In this document: positions 19,675 to 20,111 of the stretch, in pieces
Layout of the letters: the number at the start of each line of letters is the position of its first letter
How positions within the stretch are numbered: the first letter of the stretch is position 1
Assembly: GCA_004151065.3 (NCBI GenBank)
Contig: NWUY0304076129.1
Span: 1 to 20,111, forward strand
DNA from: Larix sibirica
Lineage: Eukaryota > Streptophyta > Pinopsida > Pinales > Pinaceae
Length of the DNA: 20,111 bases
Reading direction: 5' to 3'
Notes under the pieces: generated by a model
Told to the model about the DNA's origin: nothing
Seen by the model: the letters and a program-made list of their open reading frames with translations, nothing else
The model's database searches: none
Made by a program: the position numbers and the translations under genes

Positions 19675-20111
19675 CTATTTATGGATGTTTTTATTCTTTA
19701 GGTTGTGTATAATCAGTTTCCATGCTACGCTCATAATTAAACCATCATCTCTATTAATGTTTTTTGGGTTCTTCTCAATCTCAAAAGCCTCTCGAATCCG
19801 TCTTCTATTGTAATGTTCCTCAATCGCGATTACCTTCGTGTCTTCTATGCGTATCTGGTGGTTACTTTTATGGGAGTGCTCGGCAACTGCTGAGTTCTTG
19901 GTCCTTCCATTAGTGATGTTTGCGCAATGTTCTTTTATTCTGGTCTTTATTGAGTGACTTGTTTCTCCTATGTACACATCCTCACACGAGCATGGGAATG
20001 CCTTTCTTTAGCTTCAGATCAATGGGGTCTTTGCTCTTGTCGTGTAGATTTCTTAAGGAGTTTGGAGGCGAGAAAAGAGTCTTAATATTTTTCTTTTTCA
20101 AGACTTTAGCT
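19675..20111 (-). mobile_element. Penelope-like element, C-terminal part: RT end plus GIY-YIG endonuclease
   Basis: Minus-strand protein, entering from the window edge. It first reads NIKTLFSPPNSLRNLHDKSK and DPIDLKLKKGI, the segment joining RT and endonuclease in Penelope-like elements. After a one-base shift at about 19994-19996 it reads PCSCEDVYIGETSHSIKTRI and KEH. The GIY-YIG marks present are the YIG of VYIGET, the Arg of KTRIKEH, the paired His of AEHSHKSNHQI (with the upstream CSC, a likely metal site), the catalytic-type Glu in REAFEIEK, and the closing NINRDDG...W. Stop at 19675. Such elements are known from animals and from conifers, where they are reported as an ancient acquisition from arthropods (from memory). 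Frame-broken, so inactive. Confidence 0.9.

Overview
The window looks like nuclear DNA of a seed plant, most likely a conifer. One plant choline-transporter-like (CTL/SLC44) gene is split by a 12.25-kb intron. The rest is old, heavily mutated retroelement debris: a degraded LTR element, an L1-type LINE relic with a C-terminal RNase H, and a Penelope-like element carrying a GIY-YIG endonuclease. Penelope-like elements with GIY-YIG are, to my knowledge, reported among plants mainly from conifers, which together with the giant intron favours a conifer. No bacterial features, CRISPR arrays, rRNA or tRNA genes were seen.

Layout. 576-14465 (+): 3' part of a CTL1-like gene, six recognisable exons with GT-AG borders (576-652, 771-884, 13136-13492, 13593-13850, 13965-14192, 14400-14465); the 5' exons lie upstream of the window. 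The last exon slips out of the conserved frame and stops early, so the usual C-terminal tail is missing. Inside the 12.25-kb intron (885-13135) sits a nearly 6-kb LTR retrotransposon (1788-7761) with two ~1.6-kb TG...CA repeats, an imperfect 5-bp target duplication, and a broken gag-like frame on the minus strand, so it lies antisense to the host gene. No pol is visible in it, but a piece of Ty1/copia integrase lies in the opposite direction next to one LTR. The remainder of the intron is AT-rich, with a fresh 130-bp tandem duplication, a paired (AT)n hairpin-like repeat and a 47-bp tandem duplication.

14466-16700: downstream sequence with no recognised gene. 16700-18895 (-): 5'-truncated L1-type LINE relic: end of the reverse transcriptase, thumb, zf-RVT zinc finger, and an RNase H domain partly duplicated in tandem. 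19126-19506 (-): an unrecognised, mostly open frame. 19675-20111 (-): C-terminal end of a Penelope-like element, running off the window edge.

The genes do not form a functional unit: one housekeeping-type membrane-protein gene is surrounded and invaded by selfish elements. All family assignments come from reading translated motifs by eye; no database search was run.
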